DNA of 64,000 bases from contig JAVTVY010020492.1 in NCBI GenBank assembly GCA_036873755.1, forward strand, positions 1 to 64,000. Reading direction: 5' to 3'. Position numbers and translations under genes: made by a program. The notes below the pieces were generated by a model that was not told the DNA's origin, did no database searches, and worked only from the letters and a program-made list of their open reading frames with translations. Source of the stretch: Hanleya hanleyi (Eukaryota; Mollusca; Polyplacophora; Lepidopleurida; Hanleyidae). Below, piece by piece: positions 12,190 to 23,039 of this stretch (position 1 is the first letter of the stretch; every line of letters begins with the position of its first letter).

Positions 12190-12690
12190 TTAGTCTTCTC
12201 TTAGCACCCTCATTTTATTCTTCTTTCCGATATCAGCAGCCTCATTTTTAGTCTTATTTATGATATCAACTTCATTTTTAGTAGTACTCTTCCTGATAGC
12301 AACCTCATTTTCAGTACTCTCTGACAGCAATCTCATTTCTAGTACCAGTATTCTTTCCAATAGCAACCTCATTTTTAGTACTCTTTGTGAGTAATGTCTT
12401 TCCACCAGCAACCTCATTTTAGTACTCTTTCTGATATCAACTTCATTTCAGTACCAACTCTTTCCAATAGCAACCTCAGTTTTAGCATTCTTTATGACAG
12501 CAACCTCATTTTTAGTGTTCTTTCTGATAGCAACTTCATTTTCAGCAGTCTTTTTAACAGCAACCTCATTTTTAGTACTCCTTCTGATATCAACTTTATT
12601 TTCAGTACGCTTTCTCATAGCAACCTCAGTTTTAGCATTCTTTATGACAGCAACCTCATTTTTAGTATTCTTTCCAATAGAAATAAAGTT
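12190..12690. repeat. 30-bp minisatellite (period 10 codons)
   Basis: Units of 30 bp built on AGCAACCTCATTTTTAGTAC followed by a TTCTTTCTGAT-like tail repeat about 15 times, less regular in the left half. Because 30 is a multiple of three, both strands stay open. The minus strand gives a 10-residue period (KNEVAIRKST-like), and the plus strand gives a serine/isoleucine-rich 169-residue frame (12394-12903). No splice context or conserved family supports translation. Confidence 0.9.
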
Positions 12691-12699
12691 CAATTGCAA

Positions 12700-14227
12700 A
12701 ACAGAAACTGTAGTCTGTACGTAAAGTTGTCATATTCAAATTTAATATGTTCCACAAATCTGAGCCCTTCTGGTTTCAAATATATTTTTACTTATAAAAA
12801 CTGGGAGACTGCGCTTGCTTGGAGCAAGATTCTACACCAATTGACAGGAAGATCATTGGAGGGTGAAGTGGGGGGGGGGGAGCATTACCGTCAACAAAAA
12901 TAACTGAGTTTGAGACAAGATATATGCTCAATCCAATAGCATCTACTTACTGGTCCAATGGTTAGAGATACATGTCTCAGATGTTCCTTGGATCACGAGA
13001 TATATCAACATCATACATTAGAGCTAGACACAAATGGGTTCTTGTTCCGAAGACTAATGTAGGAGGGGGAACAGGCTTGATCCACAGGTCCTCCTGGAAT
13101 GTCTGGACACCACACGATTGCCAGGATTCATCCGAATTCAGCAAGTAAACCGAACAGAAATCCCACACTGGAAGAACTCAACACTTAATTGTTACCAACT
13201 TTCCCACCGTTTTCCTCAAGAATTATCAAAAACAGCTTCCATACTAGATAGCTACAAGTATGCAAATCTACATTCACCAAAGAAAAAGCACCACAGATAC
13301 GGTCTGTCAGTACATCAGTCCGTCTGTTTGTCTGTCTGTCACAGACTATCACTTCACTGATCTACATCTGCATGTAACACCTGAGCGTGGAGAAAGATTG
13401 GAGTAAAGTGACACATCTCCAAACCTCGGCTGCTTGCATCACAGTAGGTCTGTCTGTGACATTTATACTCACACCTAACATGGACCTCTTTCCTCCTATC
13501 TAGCGGTGACTTTACCAGGTGGACATTTTTTCCAACCGAAATTTTTACGTGTGCTCGGAGAAATCCATTAACGAGTTACGATGTGGCTTCTGTGTGTAAC
13601 AAATCATTCCTGCGCGCCGACGTATTTACTTTCATTTAACAGGGACAATGTCTGTGACATTCTTCATCTTCCGAGACTTGATGGGATCGAGCGCTGGCCC
13701 AGACACAGTGTTCGCAGCCTGGAAGTCAACAATTAAACAATTGATGGCATTGCGACAAACACTCTTGAAACAGGTCGTCTGGTTATCTCGAGCATGAGTG
13801 TAAAACACTGCGACATATAACTAACATCATTAACCAATGAGAATCTGCAATTCAGATGAGTTTCATCCACAATGTCTGCATCTACATGTACGTACACAAT
13901 ACCTTCAAGATCATACCAAGTTTCGTATGTCAGATTTCCAGAAGATCGGGTTCCAAAGGGGAGGAGTTTCAAGTGTCTCGTTGAGAACTGAACTTGAGAT
14001 TTCCTCCATCAAGTCTATAATATCACTCATTTGTTATACATTATTTGCACTGTGGAACCTGGGCTTAATTTAAAAGCCACTGTTTCATTGTAGTTGAAAA
14101 CCATTAATAGGAGATTTCAGAGGACTTTGAATTTCTGTAACTAAAATGACCCCATAGAACCCTAGCTTGAATGAAATTCCAAATTAAAGATTGCCAATAA
14201 ATAATAAGGTATCTAGTGGTAAGACTT
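12700..14227. other. Interval without recognised gene
   Basis: Contains a run of ten G near 12861-12870 and a minus-strand frame at 12977-13168 with protein-like composition but no complete splice context. A second minus-strand frame lies at 13733-13972. Neither resembles a family I know. Confidence 0.35.
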
Positions 14228-14546
14228 ATCAATTAATCACCTCCTGCAGTTATTGATTAATCACCACCTGCAGCTATCAATTAATCATTTCCTGTAGTTA
14301 TGGATTAATCAACTTCTGCAGTTATTGATTAACCAACTCCTACAGTTATTCACTAATCACATCCTGCAGTTATCGATTAATCACCTCCTGCAGTTATTGA
14401 TTAATCATCTCCTGCAGTTACTGATTAATCAACTCCTGCAGTTATTGCTTAATCACGTCCAGCAGTTATCAATTAATCATTTCCTGCAGTTATCGATTAA
14501 TCATCTTCTGCAGTTATTGATTAATCATCTCCTGCAGTTATAGATT
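14228..14546. repeat. 24-bp minisatellite, left part
   Basis: About 13 copies of a 24-bp unit, consensus CCTGCAGTTATTGATTAATC plus ATCT. The array continues at 15013 after an inserted element. Confidence 0.95.
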
Positions 14547-15012
14547 ATTCGAACATACCTCCAGTCCGTCTCAATGTTATAGCATTGTACCGAAACTGGT
14601 GTTGAATTCCCGATAAACACTGGCGAACACCTGCAGCTCCGTGACGTTGTCGGCTGGCGGAGATAACTATAGTGAGCGCGCGAAATGTATACTTTCCCGC
14701 AGTTTGCAACAATGTCCGCATTGACCAGCTGGGATGTGAAACCCCACTCAGAAATTGTTTTGATCAATGTGGAAGGCATACACAAACATATATCAGCTAA
14801 TTTAATAGAATTTCGTGATGAATATTCGATTGTGTATGTCCGAATCGAAATAAAGACCTCGGAAATCGGTTTCAAATTTCCGAGATAAACACCAGTTGGC
14901 ACGAGTCCAGCAGTTTAGACCCGAGGCCGCCTCGGGTCTAAACTGCTGGACGAGTGCCAACTGGTGTTTATCTCGGAAATTTGAAACCTCTTCCTCGGTC
15001 TTTATTTCTTAA
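14547..15012. mobile_element. Hairpin MITE splitting the 24-bp array
   Basis: About 466 bp of foreign sequence separates two parts of the same array. Its right half is a long inverted repeat: arms of about 78 bases (14849-14927 and 14929-15007) differ at only a few positions and meet at a one-base centre inside CCCGAGGC/GCCTCGGG. The left half contains a related ACTGGTGTT/AACACTGG motif. The frame at 14685-14888 runs into the hairpin and is not considered a gene. The exact TSD is masked by the repetitive target. Confidence 0.75.
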
Positions 15013-15215
15013 ATCACCTCCTGCAGTTATTGATTAATCATCAGATGCAGTTATTGATCAATCATCTTCTGCAGTTATTCATTAATCCCCTTCTGCATTT
15101 AATGATTCATCACCTCCTGCAGTTATTGGTTAATCACCTCCTGCAGTCGTTGATTAATCAGCGTCTGCAGTTATTGATTAATCACTTTCTGCAGTTATCG
15201 ACTAATCAGTTATTT
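15013..15215. repeat. 24-bp minisatellite, right part
   Basis: Eight or so further copies of the same 24-bp unit as at 14228-14546, more diverged toward the right edge. Confidence 0.93.
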
Positions 15216-16009
15216 GATCAGAATTCCAAGTTTGGATATACATTGCATTAGAACATATCTACATGTATGAGTATTCCACATATATGATCAATCGATAAGA
15301 AAGAAAAAAATATCTGATGTTCAAGTTTTGTTTCTCATGAAAGAAAAACGAACATGCACATTTTGAAGTGCAGAAACTGTCGACGGAAGGAATAGTTACG
15401 ACAGTATACATCACTTCAGCTTTACACAACACTAAATATATTGGGAACAGTCTACAATTATCAGATTAATAAATGCTCTAATGTTGGAGCTGCACCACTC
15501 TACATGTATCTGGCAATATTTATTCCTATGACTTTAACAAGTTCATTACAAAATTTATTTACTCCCAGATATCGATCTTGTATGTTTTGTACTACATCAC
15601 TTTGTAATTATTTGGCTGGCCCCAAAAACATGTAACTCCATGGCATGTGAAAGGGTTACACACAATTTCTAACAGTAAATATCACCAGTAAGTGTGAAAA
15701 CAAACAAGCACAGCTTTAACATCAACAGGGAATATTTAATTTCTCGGACACTTGGGCAAAGAGAGAAAATTCCAAACGTGATGTAACCAAATCGACGAGA
15801 AATATCAGAATATATTCGCCCCCTTCAGTAAATATCAGTTCAATTTTTATCAAATATAAACAGATGAAGCATATAACCTTTTGTCTTCAGGAAGGCCAGT
15901 CATGCTTATGGTTTGTTTCAATTCTACTTCACCCTACAAGACAGGTAGACCACTGAGGTCATCAAACCAGATCATACATATATGGGACGAATGCTACACA
16001 GGAAATCCT
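15216..16009. other. Unstructured interval
   Basis: AT-rich sequence with several TACATGTA-like palindromes. I see no splice-bounded exon and no repeat family. Confidence 0.4.
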
Positions 16010-16014
16010 GAAAC

Positions 16015-16626
16015 CAGGGCTTGAAATATTGAAAACCATGAACAGGACATTTGTCCTGCCAAGCAAAAAATTTACAGGACATACTGATTTTCTGCAGGAC
16101 ATTTCTTTTTCATAGGCATTTATCAATTGTCATTCAGATTATATTATGTAAATAAATTCCAAAATTAAAATATAAAATAATTCTGAGTTAAATCTAAGTC
16201 AGGGTTAATGCTCTCAAGACATTCCTAGTAGTCGTTCAGAATAGGCTAGCCTAACATAAGAAGTATAGCGTAGATGCGCGTCAATAAGCTAAAGGCTGTG
16301 CAGAACGGGGTTCCTTGCAGAATGACGTGACCTTCTGCTGTCCAATGAAAAATGTTTTAATCTTACCCCGCTAAATAGGTCACCGGGAAAGCCCAGTCGT
16401 AAACAACAACGGCAGTGGATTTTTGCAACGGGAAAACGTAAAGCGATTTTCCGATCGCAGTGAAACATCATGGAAGGTACTAAAATTATTTTCTTCTAAT
16501 CGCTTTGTTTCTCAGACTGCCTGATGCTAACAGTGTCCGACAATTGTCCGAGGGTCGAAAATATTGCTGGACAAGTCAATTTTCTGTGGGACATGTCCGG
16601 CAAATAGATAGACATTTCGAGCACTG
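16015..16626. mobile_element. CAGGG element E4, 612 bp
   Basis: The left end CAGGGCTTGAAATATT pairs with the right end, which reads CAGTGCTCGAAATGTC on the other strand. An exact GAAAC duplication flanks it at 16010-16014 and 16627-16631. Short palindromes of GGACA/TGTCC (for example AGGACATTTGTCCT near the left end) recur at both ends. No protein is encoded. Confidence 0.87.
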
Positions 16627-16729
16627 GAAACTGATCAGTACTGTACAATAACTGAGTTTTTCTGATCAAAAAGGCCTCCGAGAAGTTCTGACCAGTTACC
16701 ATGGTTACTGACCATACAATACTGAGCAG

Positions 16730-17491
16730 TAACTGCACAGTTCCAAAAAGTTACTGATACAAGAGAGAGAGGGGATTAGGTGCTAACATCACGATCAGCA
16801 GTAACTGCACAGTTCCATTAAGTTACTGATACAAGAGAGAGAGAGAATTAAGGTTTAACGTCACGATCAGCAGTAACTGCACAGTTCCATAAAGTTACTG
16901 ATACAAGAGAGAGAGGGAATTAGGGTTTAACGTCACAATCAGCAGTAACGGCACAGTTCCATAAAGTTACTGATACAAGAGAGAGAGGGGATTAGGGTTT
17001 AACATCACGATCAGCAGTAACTGCACAGTTCCATTAAGTTACTGATACAAGAGAGAGAGAGGGGATTAATTAGGGTTTAACATCACAATCAGCAGTAACT
17101 GCACAGTTCCATAAATTTACTGATACAAGAGAGAGAGGGGATTAGGGTTTAACGTCACAATCAGCAGTAACTGCACAGTTCCATTAAGTTACTGATACAA
17201 GAGAGAGAGGGGATTAGGGTTTAACATCACGATCAGCAGTAACTGCACAGTTCCATAAAGTTATTGATACAAGAGAGAGAGGGGATTAGGGTTTGACATC
17301 ACGATCAGCAGTAACTGCACAGTTCCATAAAGTTACTGATACAAGAGAGAGAGAGAATTAGGGTTTAACATCACAATCAGCAGTAACTGCACAGTTCCAT
17401 AAAGTTACTGATACAAGAGAGAGAGGGGATTAGGGTTTAACGTCACAATCAGCAGTAACTGCACAGTTCCATTAACTTACTGATACAAGAG
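16730..17491. repeat. 72-bp satellite, left block
   Basis: About ten tandem copies of a 72-bp unit: a GAGAGAGAG run, TTAGGGTTTAACRTCAC, GATCAGCAGTAACTGCACAG, TTCCATAAAGTTACTGATAC. Copies of GTAACTGCACAGTTCC start at 16801, 16873, 16945 and so on. The GA-run plus TTTAACGTCACGATCAGCA part equals the head of the SINE-like repeats at 24632 and 36918. Confidence 0.95.
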
Positions 17492-19252
17492 CAGGGGTTA
17501 TTTGAGACACTTTTCCTTTATATAACTCAATTTCAAAAAGATGAAAAACTCAATTTTTCGGCGCGCCTACGGCGCGCAAAATAATGAACAAAACTCAATT
17601 TTTCCGGGTTTTTCATCGCATGCAGTCTGGAAACTCAATTTTTTATCTTTTTAGTAGGACACTTACAATAAATAAATTCGCGACAATTTTTCATCGTGAA
17701 TGAACATGTCAGTAATGTTATGAAGCTCATCAAGCAAAGTTGCGTGTCATACATAGCTGCATACAAGCTTGTTTGCTATCCAACTGTGATTGGCCGATTA
17801 TATTTTGGCTAAAGATGTTAAGTAGAAATACTTCCCTCAGAGATAGCTTCATTTAATTAAAAAATGAGAGCGAATAAAACAAGAGAGTTTTAAAATCCAA
17901 GTTATCTCGGGAAGTTCTATTTGGTCGATTATTTTGGGGGTGGGGGAGAGTACTTTAGCTCTGGATTGTGATAGGTCAAAAGTGAAAATATTTTCCCTAC
18001 AAATAGCTTACTTTAGTTTAAAAAATCTATACTTATAGTCAAGAAATAAAAATTGTCCCTTGTCCATTTCCATGAGTTAACCAATCCTTGACAAAGTTGA
18101 TGGTTGAGTATTGTAAGTGTCTGGGTATTTGTAAGTGACAGGAAAGAAATGAAGAAATAAATGGCAATAAAAATGTTAATAAGAGACGTAAAAAATAAAA
18201 CAATGGTGGTTGTGAAGTTTTGTGGATTTCACGAAAAAAATCCAATGCTGCTTGGTAAATGCAGATAAATGGCCAAAAATTGCAAATTAAACTCAATATG
18301 CACCCTATTTTGTAGTATGTGGTGTGGGACTTGTTTACAAAACATACTGGGGTTTCAGAAATTTCCATCGGGCAGAAATAAAATTATTCATAAAAACGTA
18401 TATTTTGTATGTTATAGCATATGCCCCCGCATGTAGATCCCCAGTTGCGCAGGAGAGAGTGTGGATCTTTTGTTTTTACACCAATCTGCATTGCATTGTG
18501 TATTTATTCCCAAATGGTACATCAGCTGTATTTTGGGGAATGTCTGTTTTGTTCGTTTCTTGTTTCTGGGGAAACGTCTTTCAACGTCACACGCATCCAA
18601 GTGAAATGTTGACTGAGAGAGAAAATGCTTGCCCGTTGTCTTGGTTCCGGAGATTGACGGACAGCGTGTCTCGGAGACCAGACTCATAAGCCACAGCAGT
18701 ATGACAGCAGTGGTTCCCGAATGGACTAAAAAGGGGACGTAACTTTGAAATATCAAAATGGCGGACTAGTTCGATCGTCGAAAACGTGGCCGAACAATTT
18801 GCTTTGAAATGAGAAACGTTCAGGACAATGTCTTTATCGGACCTATACGACTGAAATGAGAACAGTTCAAGACCAGACGTCCTTATCGGAGCTATACGAT
18901 TGAATAATAAAGGTACACAAGTTATCTGTCTGCACATCAGTTACAAATCCTGAGTGCTTATCTCGACTCGAGTGGCGTGGCTGGTCACACGTTTTTTTTT
19001 TTCTTTCTCGCGGGGGTTTTGGGGAGGGGGACGGGATAACAGACGACGAAACTCAGTTTAGATTACTCAGAAACTCAATTTATTTCGTAGAAACTCAATT
19101 TTTCGCTCGCCTTCGGCGCGTAAATTCTCAAAATTTTAGAAAACTCAATTTTCGGCAATAAAACTCAATTTACAAAATTTTGCAAAAACTCAATTTGTAA
19201 TTGTTTTTCATCGTGGTTACCACGATGAAAAAAGTGTCTAGAAAAACCCCTG
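17492..19252 (-). mobile_element. CAGGG element E5, 1,761 bp (E3 family, inverted)
   Basis: Inserted in the 72-bp satellite and flanked by AAGAG at 17487-17491 and 19253-19257. The right end read in reverse, CAGGGGTTTTTCTAGACA, matches the left end of E3 through the TIR, the palindrome (19209-19227), the AAATTGAGTTT repeats and the GC hairpin. The left end matches the right end of E3 likewise (hairpin 17561-17577). The middle carries open frames of 109-121 residues (18039-18937) that I do not recognise. A G-quadruplex motif is at 19012-19035. Confidence 0.92.
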
Positions 19253-20460
19253 AAGAGAGAGAGGGAATTAGGGTTTAACATCACAATCAGCAGTAACTGC
19301 ACAGTTCCATAAAGTTACTGATACAAGAGAGAGTGAGAAGTAGGATTTAACGTCACAATCAGCAGTAACGGCACAGTTCCATAAAGTTACTGATACAGGA
19401 GAGAGAGGGAATTAGGGTTTAACATCACGATCAGCAGTAACTGCACAGTTCCATTAAGTTACTGATAAAAGACAGAGAGAGAAGTAGGATTTAACGTCAC
19501 AATCAGCAGTAACGGCACAGTTCCATAAAGTTACTGATACACGAGAGAGAGAGGGAATTAGGGTTTAACATCATGATCAGCAGTAACTGCACAGTTCCAT
19601 TAAGTTACTGATACAAGACCGAGAGAGAATTAGGGTTTAACATCACAATCAGCAGTAATGGCACAGTTCCATTAACTTACTGATACAAGAGAGAGAGGGA
19701 ATTAGGGTTTAACATCATGATCAGCAGTAACTGCACAGTTCCATTAAGTTACTGATGCAAGACAGAGAGAGAAGTAGGATTTAACGTCACAATCAGCAGT
19801 AACGGCACAGTTCCATAAAGTTACTGATACAAGAGAGAGAGGGAATTAGGGGTTAACATCATGATCAGCAGTAACTGCACAGTTCCATTAAGTTACTGAT
19901 ACAAGACAGAGAGAGAATTAGGATTTAACGTCACAATCAGCAGTAATGGCACAGTTCCATTAACTTACTGATACGAGAGAGAGGGAATTAGGGTTTAACG
20001 TCACGATCAGCAGTAACTGCACAGTTCCATTAACTTACTGATACAAGACAGAGAGAATTAGGGTTTAACATCGCGATCAGCAGTAACTGCATGCACAGTT
20101 CCATTAAGTTACTGATACAAGAGAGAGAATTAAGGTTTAACGTCGCGATCAGCAGTAACTGCACAGTTCCATTAAGTTACTGATACAAGAGAGAATTAGG
20201 GTTTCACGTCACGATCAGCAGTAACTGCACAGTTCCATTAAGTTACTGATACAAGAGAGAGAGAATTAGGGTTTAACATCGCAATCAAAAGTAACTGCAC
20301 AGTTCCATAAAGTTACTGACACAAGAGAGAGAGAGAGAGGGAATTAGGGTTTAACGTCACGATCAGCAGTGACTCAGTGCACAGTTCCATAAAGTTACTG
20401 ATACAAGAGAGAGGGAATTAAGGTTTAACGTCACGTTCAACAGTAACTGCACAGTTCTGT
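19253..20460. repeat. 72-bp satellite, right block
   Basis: About 17 more units of the satellite at 16730-17491, with higher length variation in the GA run. Some neighbouring copies alternate between TAACTGCAC and TAACGGCAC forms, suggesting a higher-order pair of units. Confidence 0.95.
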
Positions 20461-20545
20461 TTAGTTACTTAGTACCAAGCAGTTTCTGTACAGTCATGCA
20501 GTCAACAACTGAACGGTTCTTCATGGCAACTGCACAGTACTGATC

Positions 20546-20732
20546 AGTTCCTGGATGGAAATTATCAGTTCTTCACTGTGCTGAACAGCCCATTTGATTA
20601 ACTGCCCAGTTCCTGGATGGAAATTATCAGTTCTTCACTGTGCTGAACAGCCCATTTTATCAGCTGCCCAGTTCCTGGATGAAAATTATCAGTTCTTCAC
20701 TGTGCTGAACTGCCCATTTTGATGATTTTACA
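20546..20732. repeat. 62-bp tandem repeat, 3 copies
   Basis: AGTTCCTGGATGGAAATTAT starts at 20546, 20608 and 20670. It directly follows the 72-bp satellite and shares the CAGTTC/CTGCACAGT vocabulary, so it may be a diverged relative. Confidence 0.92.
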
Positions 20733-21682
20733 ATACTGGCCTGAAGACTCTGCTCAGTTCCACTCAGAACTATCCACTATTAAGACCAGAACTGATAGTT
20801 TGTGAACTGCACAGTGCTGAATGGTCAAAGTTTCCCCTTGTATTAGCATCTTGCTCTAATGCACCCCCTCTCCCCAGTAATGAACTGTTGGAAACCTGCC
20901 AGTTATCATTAGCTACAAATATTTCCCATACATAAACATAGGGAGAAATGGTACCGAAATGACTCAACGACTAATGAAATGACCCAAAGACTACTGAAAT
21001 GATCCAAAAATTTGCCGCCATGAACTATAGACAGTAACTGGACTGATATTCAGTGACGAAACTCCATCATTATTGCATTAATACCAAGTTGAGTTGGGTT
21101 GGGTTTATTCTCTGAATCTACCCTATTTCTTCTAATTATTCGGACAGTAACACTGAACTTCAGGCATCTGCAGAGAGAAAATCTGCAAACATTCCACAAA
21201 TTTCACTGGCGAGATTTTCAATTCTTGGGATAAATAACATATCCATGCCACAATATTTGGTCTTGGTTGATATAAAGATGGTTTTATTCTGCTTTTAAGT
21301 CTAAAAATGCTGTTCGAAAAATTATAAGAAATAGGGTAATACAGATATAAACCATGGAAAGAACAGTGTGGCGGATACAGCAATGCGACATCAGGACAAG
21401 GGAGGTAACTCAATATATTGTAAATATAGAAGACATGTTTTTTCTCAATTCATACAGTTTGTATGTCAGGTGGTTCGTTTAGGTAAAACTTTTCAACAAT
21501 TCTGATCTAAGGATTAGTACTGTATGTATGTTGTAACAGCCGTGAGTGCCCCGGCCAAGATTCCTGGGGACCAACTGCTTAGGCGATCAAAGCCCTCCTC
21601 AATGAGCTAAAGGAAATTCATCCAGCTACACCTTGGTATGGCTAGTGGTGAACCAACTACCAACTCCTAAAAATGTTCTTAC
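20733..21682. other. Intron-like sequence with one small MITE
   Basis: Apart from the MITE at 21121-21337, nothing is recognised. It lies downstream of the last clear RhoGEF exon on the minus strand, so further DH/PH exons should lie to the left; I could not find them. Confidence 0.4.
21121..21337. mobile_element. MITE with CCCTATTTCTT ends, TA target
   Basis: CCCTATTTCTTCTAATTATT on the left is mirrored on the right (AATTATAAGAAATAGGG), each flanked by TA. A related right half is at 55438-55520. TA flanks are compatible with a Tc1/mariner-type origin. Confidence 0.6.
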
Positions 21683-21773
21683 CTTGTCGCAGAGAGTAGC
21701 ACTAAGGGAGAGTATTGGCTCTGCCACAGAGAAAAATTTGTCATAGTCTTCATCAGTGATCACTGCAAATTTT
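21683..21773 (-). CDS. RhoGEF gene, exon 3 of those seen (DH domain)
   Basis: The minus strand reads a T-rich acceptor ending TTTTCAG, 91 bp of open sequence, then the donor GTAAGA. The 30 codons include DEDYDKFFSVAEPILSLS and end LCDK. This is the second DH segment, where Dbl-family proteins have a helix of the form lF..i..Il.ls. The exon begins in phase 2, exactly completing the AG left by the exon at 25006-25108, and ends in phase 0. The product should activate Rho-family GTPases by GDP release. The rest of the DH domain and a PH domain are not found in this window by eye. Confidence 0.72.
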
Positions 21774-22029
21774 CTGAAAAAAAAAAAGAAAGAAAAAATG
21801 GAGGTGGACATTTAAATGGATATAATTTGAGTAGAAATATTATTTGAGCCCAAACTAAAGTAAAAGCAGTAAGATATCTCTGCCATAAGATATCAAGGTT
21901 GGTGAAAATCATTTATTCTCATAAGTGACCACAAATTGAACTACATATAGTAAAAATATCTGACACTTTTTTTCCTTTTTTTTTGAGAAACATGACAAAC
22001 AGATTGATACAGAGGCTCAACTCAGGTGA

Positions 22030-22497
22030 AATGCACAGCTTTTTATATATTTTCCTTTTTATATTTCTCATCGGCTAGTTACTGATAGAAATATCAGCCT
22101 ATCTTCTTTGTTTGGTTTTATTTGAAATATTTTTTCTCCTAGTAGCTTTAGCAAAGTGCTTCATAGTTGGTTCATGTAACTTAAGCCAGGATGATTTCAG
22201 AAATAAAATTTGAATTGCTTATCTGCCCTTGTTCGATGCTAGTTTGTGACATCACCATCAAACCCCCGGGTCAGAAGTCAATACTTGTAACGGTCATTCT
22301 TTCAGTGGCTGGTCTGACGTGACAGCACAATCAAGGAAAGATAAGCAATGACGGGTTTGCAAATATGGTTTTATTTAGGATTGGTGTACCGTAAATACTT
22401 CAAATCAAACCACGTGAAGTAGATAGGCCAATATTCCAATCATTATTCAATCAATATAATATATAAACAAGAGAATCTAAAAACATTGCATCTCATA
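22030..22497. mobile_element. MITE family B, copy 1
   Basis: This copy aligns end to end with 54175-54662. Shared parts are the AGGTGAAATGC end, GCTTATCTGCCCTTGTT, the TGACGTCACAATC block and GATAAGC, arranged as an internal inverted repeat (GCTTATC...GATAAGC). Terminal inverted repeats are degenerate here but visible in the second copy. Non-coding. Confidence 0.75.
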
Positions 22498-22559
22498 ATC
22501 ACCCCCGGCTTGAAAAACAGCAGTTGATCAAGGGTAATACTGTCATCAAAGTACTTTCC

Positions 22560-23039
22560 TATGGTTCTCAAACATAAACCGGAAGATGTCCTGTCTGTCA
22601 TCCACAACATCTTACTGAGAACCCAGAGGAAAGGCGTTTATCCACCTGTAATCTAGATAGAGTTCAGTGGATAGAGACACTTCCATTCACATGTCTGCCA
22701 TGTCCGTCCGTCTGTGCATTCTTGAGCCAAACACAGATATAATTCTGATATCTGAACTTAACATCAGCTTTTACACATTAACCACAATCCTGACAATGTC
22801 AAGTCTACGAACTAGAACAATTTAAATATAAAAACAAACACCACCTTGACTTTCTTGCACTTATCATCGCAAAGTGTTTCCTATGAACGGATTTGGCGAG
22901 AAAAGAATACTTAAAATTAATTCTGTAAACAGTTTGTTTGGTCTGCATACAGAACTATATACAGGAGAAATTCCCAATCAATTGCATAATCAGTGTTTAA
23001 TGTGTAAGTAAATTATAATATTATTAGTCACTCAATGGA
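22560..23039. other. Intron-like sequence, nothing recognised
   Basis: No exon, array or repeat family is evident. It lies within the intron between the RhoGEF exons at 21683 and 25006. Confidence 0.4.

Noticed and set aside
12394..12903. 169-codon plus-strand frame
   Set aside because: It runs through the 30-bp minisatellite, whose period keeps both strands open. No splice sites or known domain.
12955..13010. tRNA-like start GGTCCAATGGTTAGAG
   Set aside because: No B box or acceptor-stem complement follows at the right distance.
12977..13168. Minus-strand frame containing FQEDLWIKPVPPPTLVFG
   Set aside because: Composition is protein-like, but the stop precedes the nearest donor (GTAAGT at about 12950) and no matching exon was found.
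14685..14888. 67-codon frame with protein-like composition
   Set aside because: It lies in the hairpin MITE and ends inside the inverted-repeat arm.
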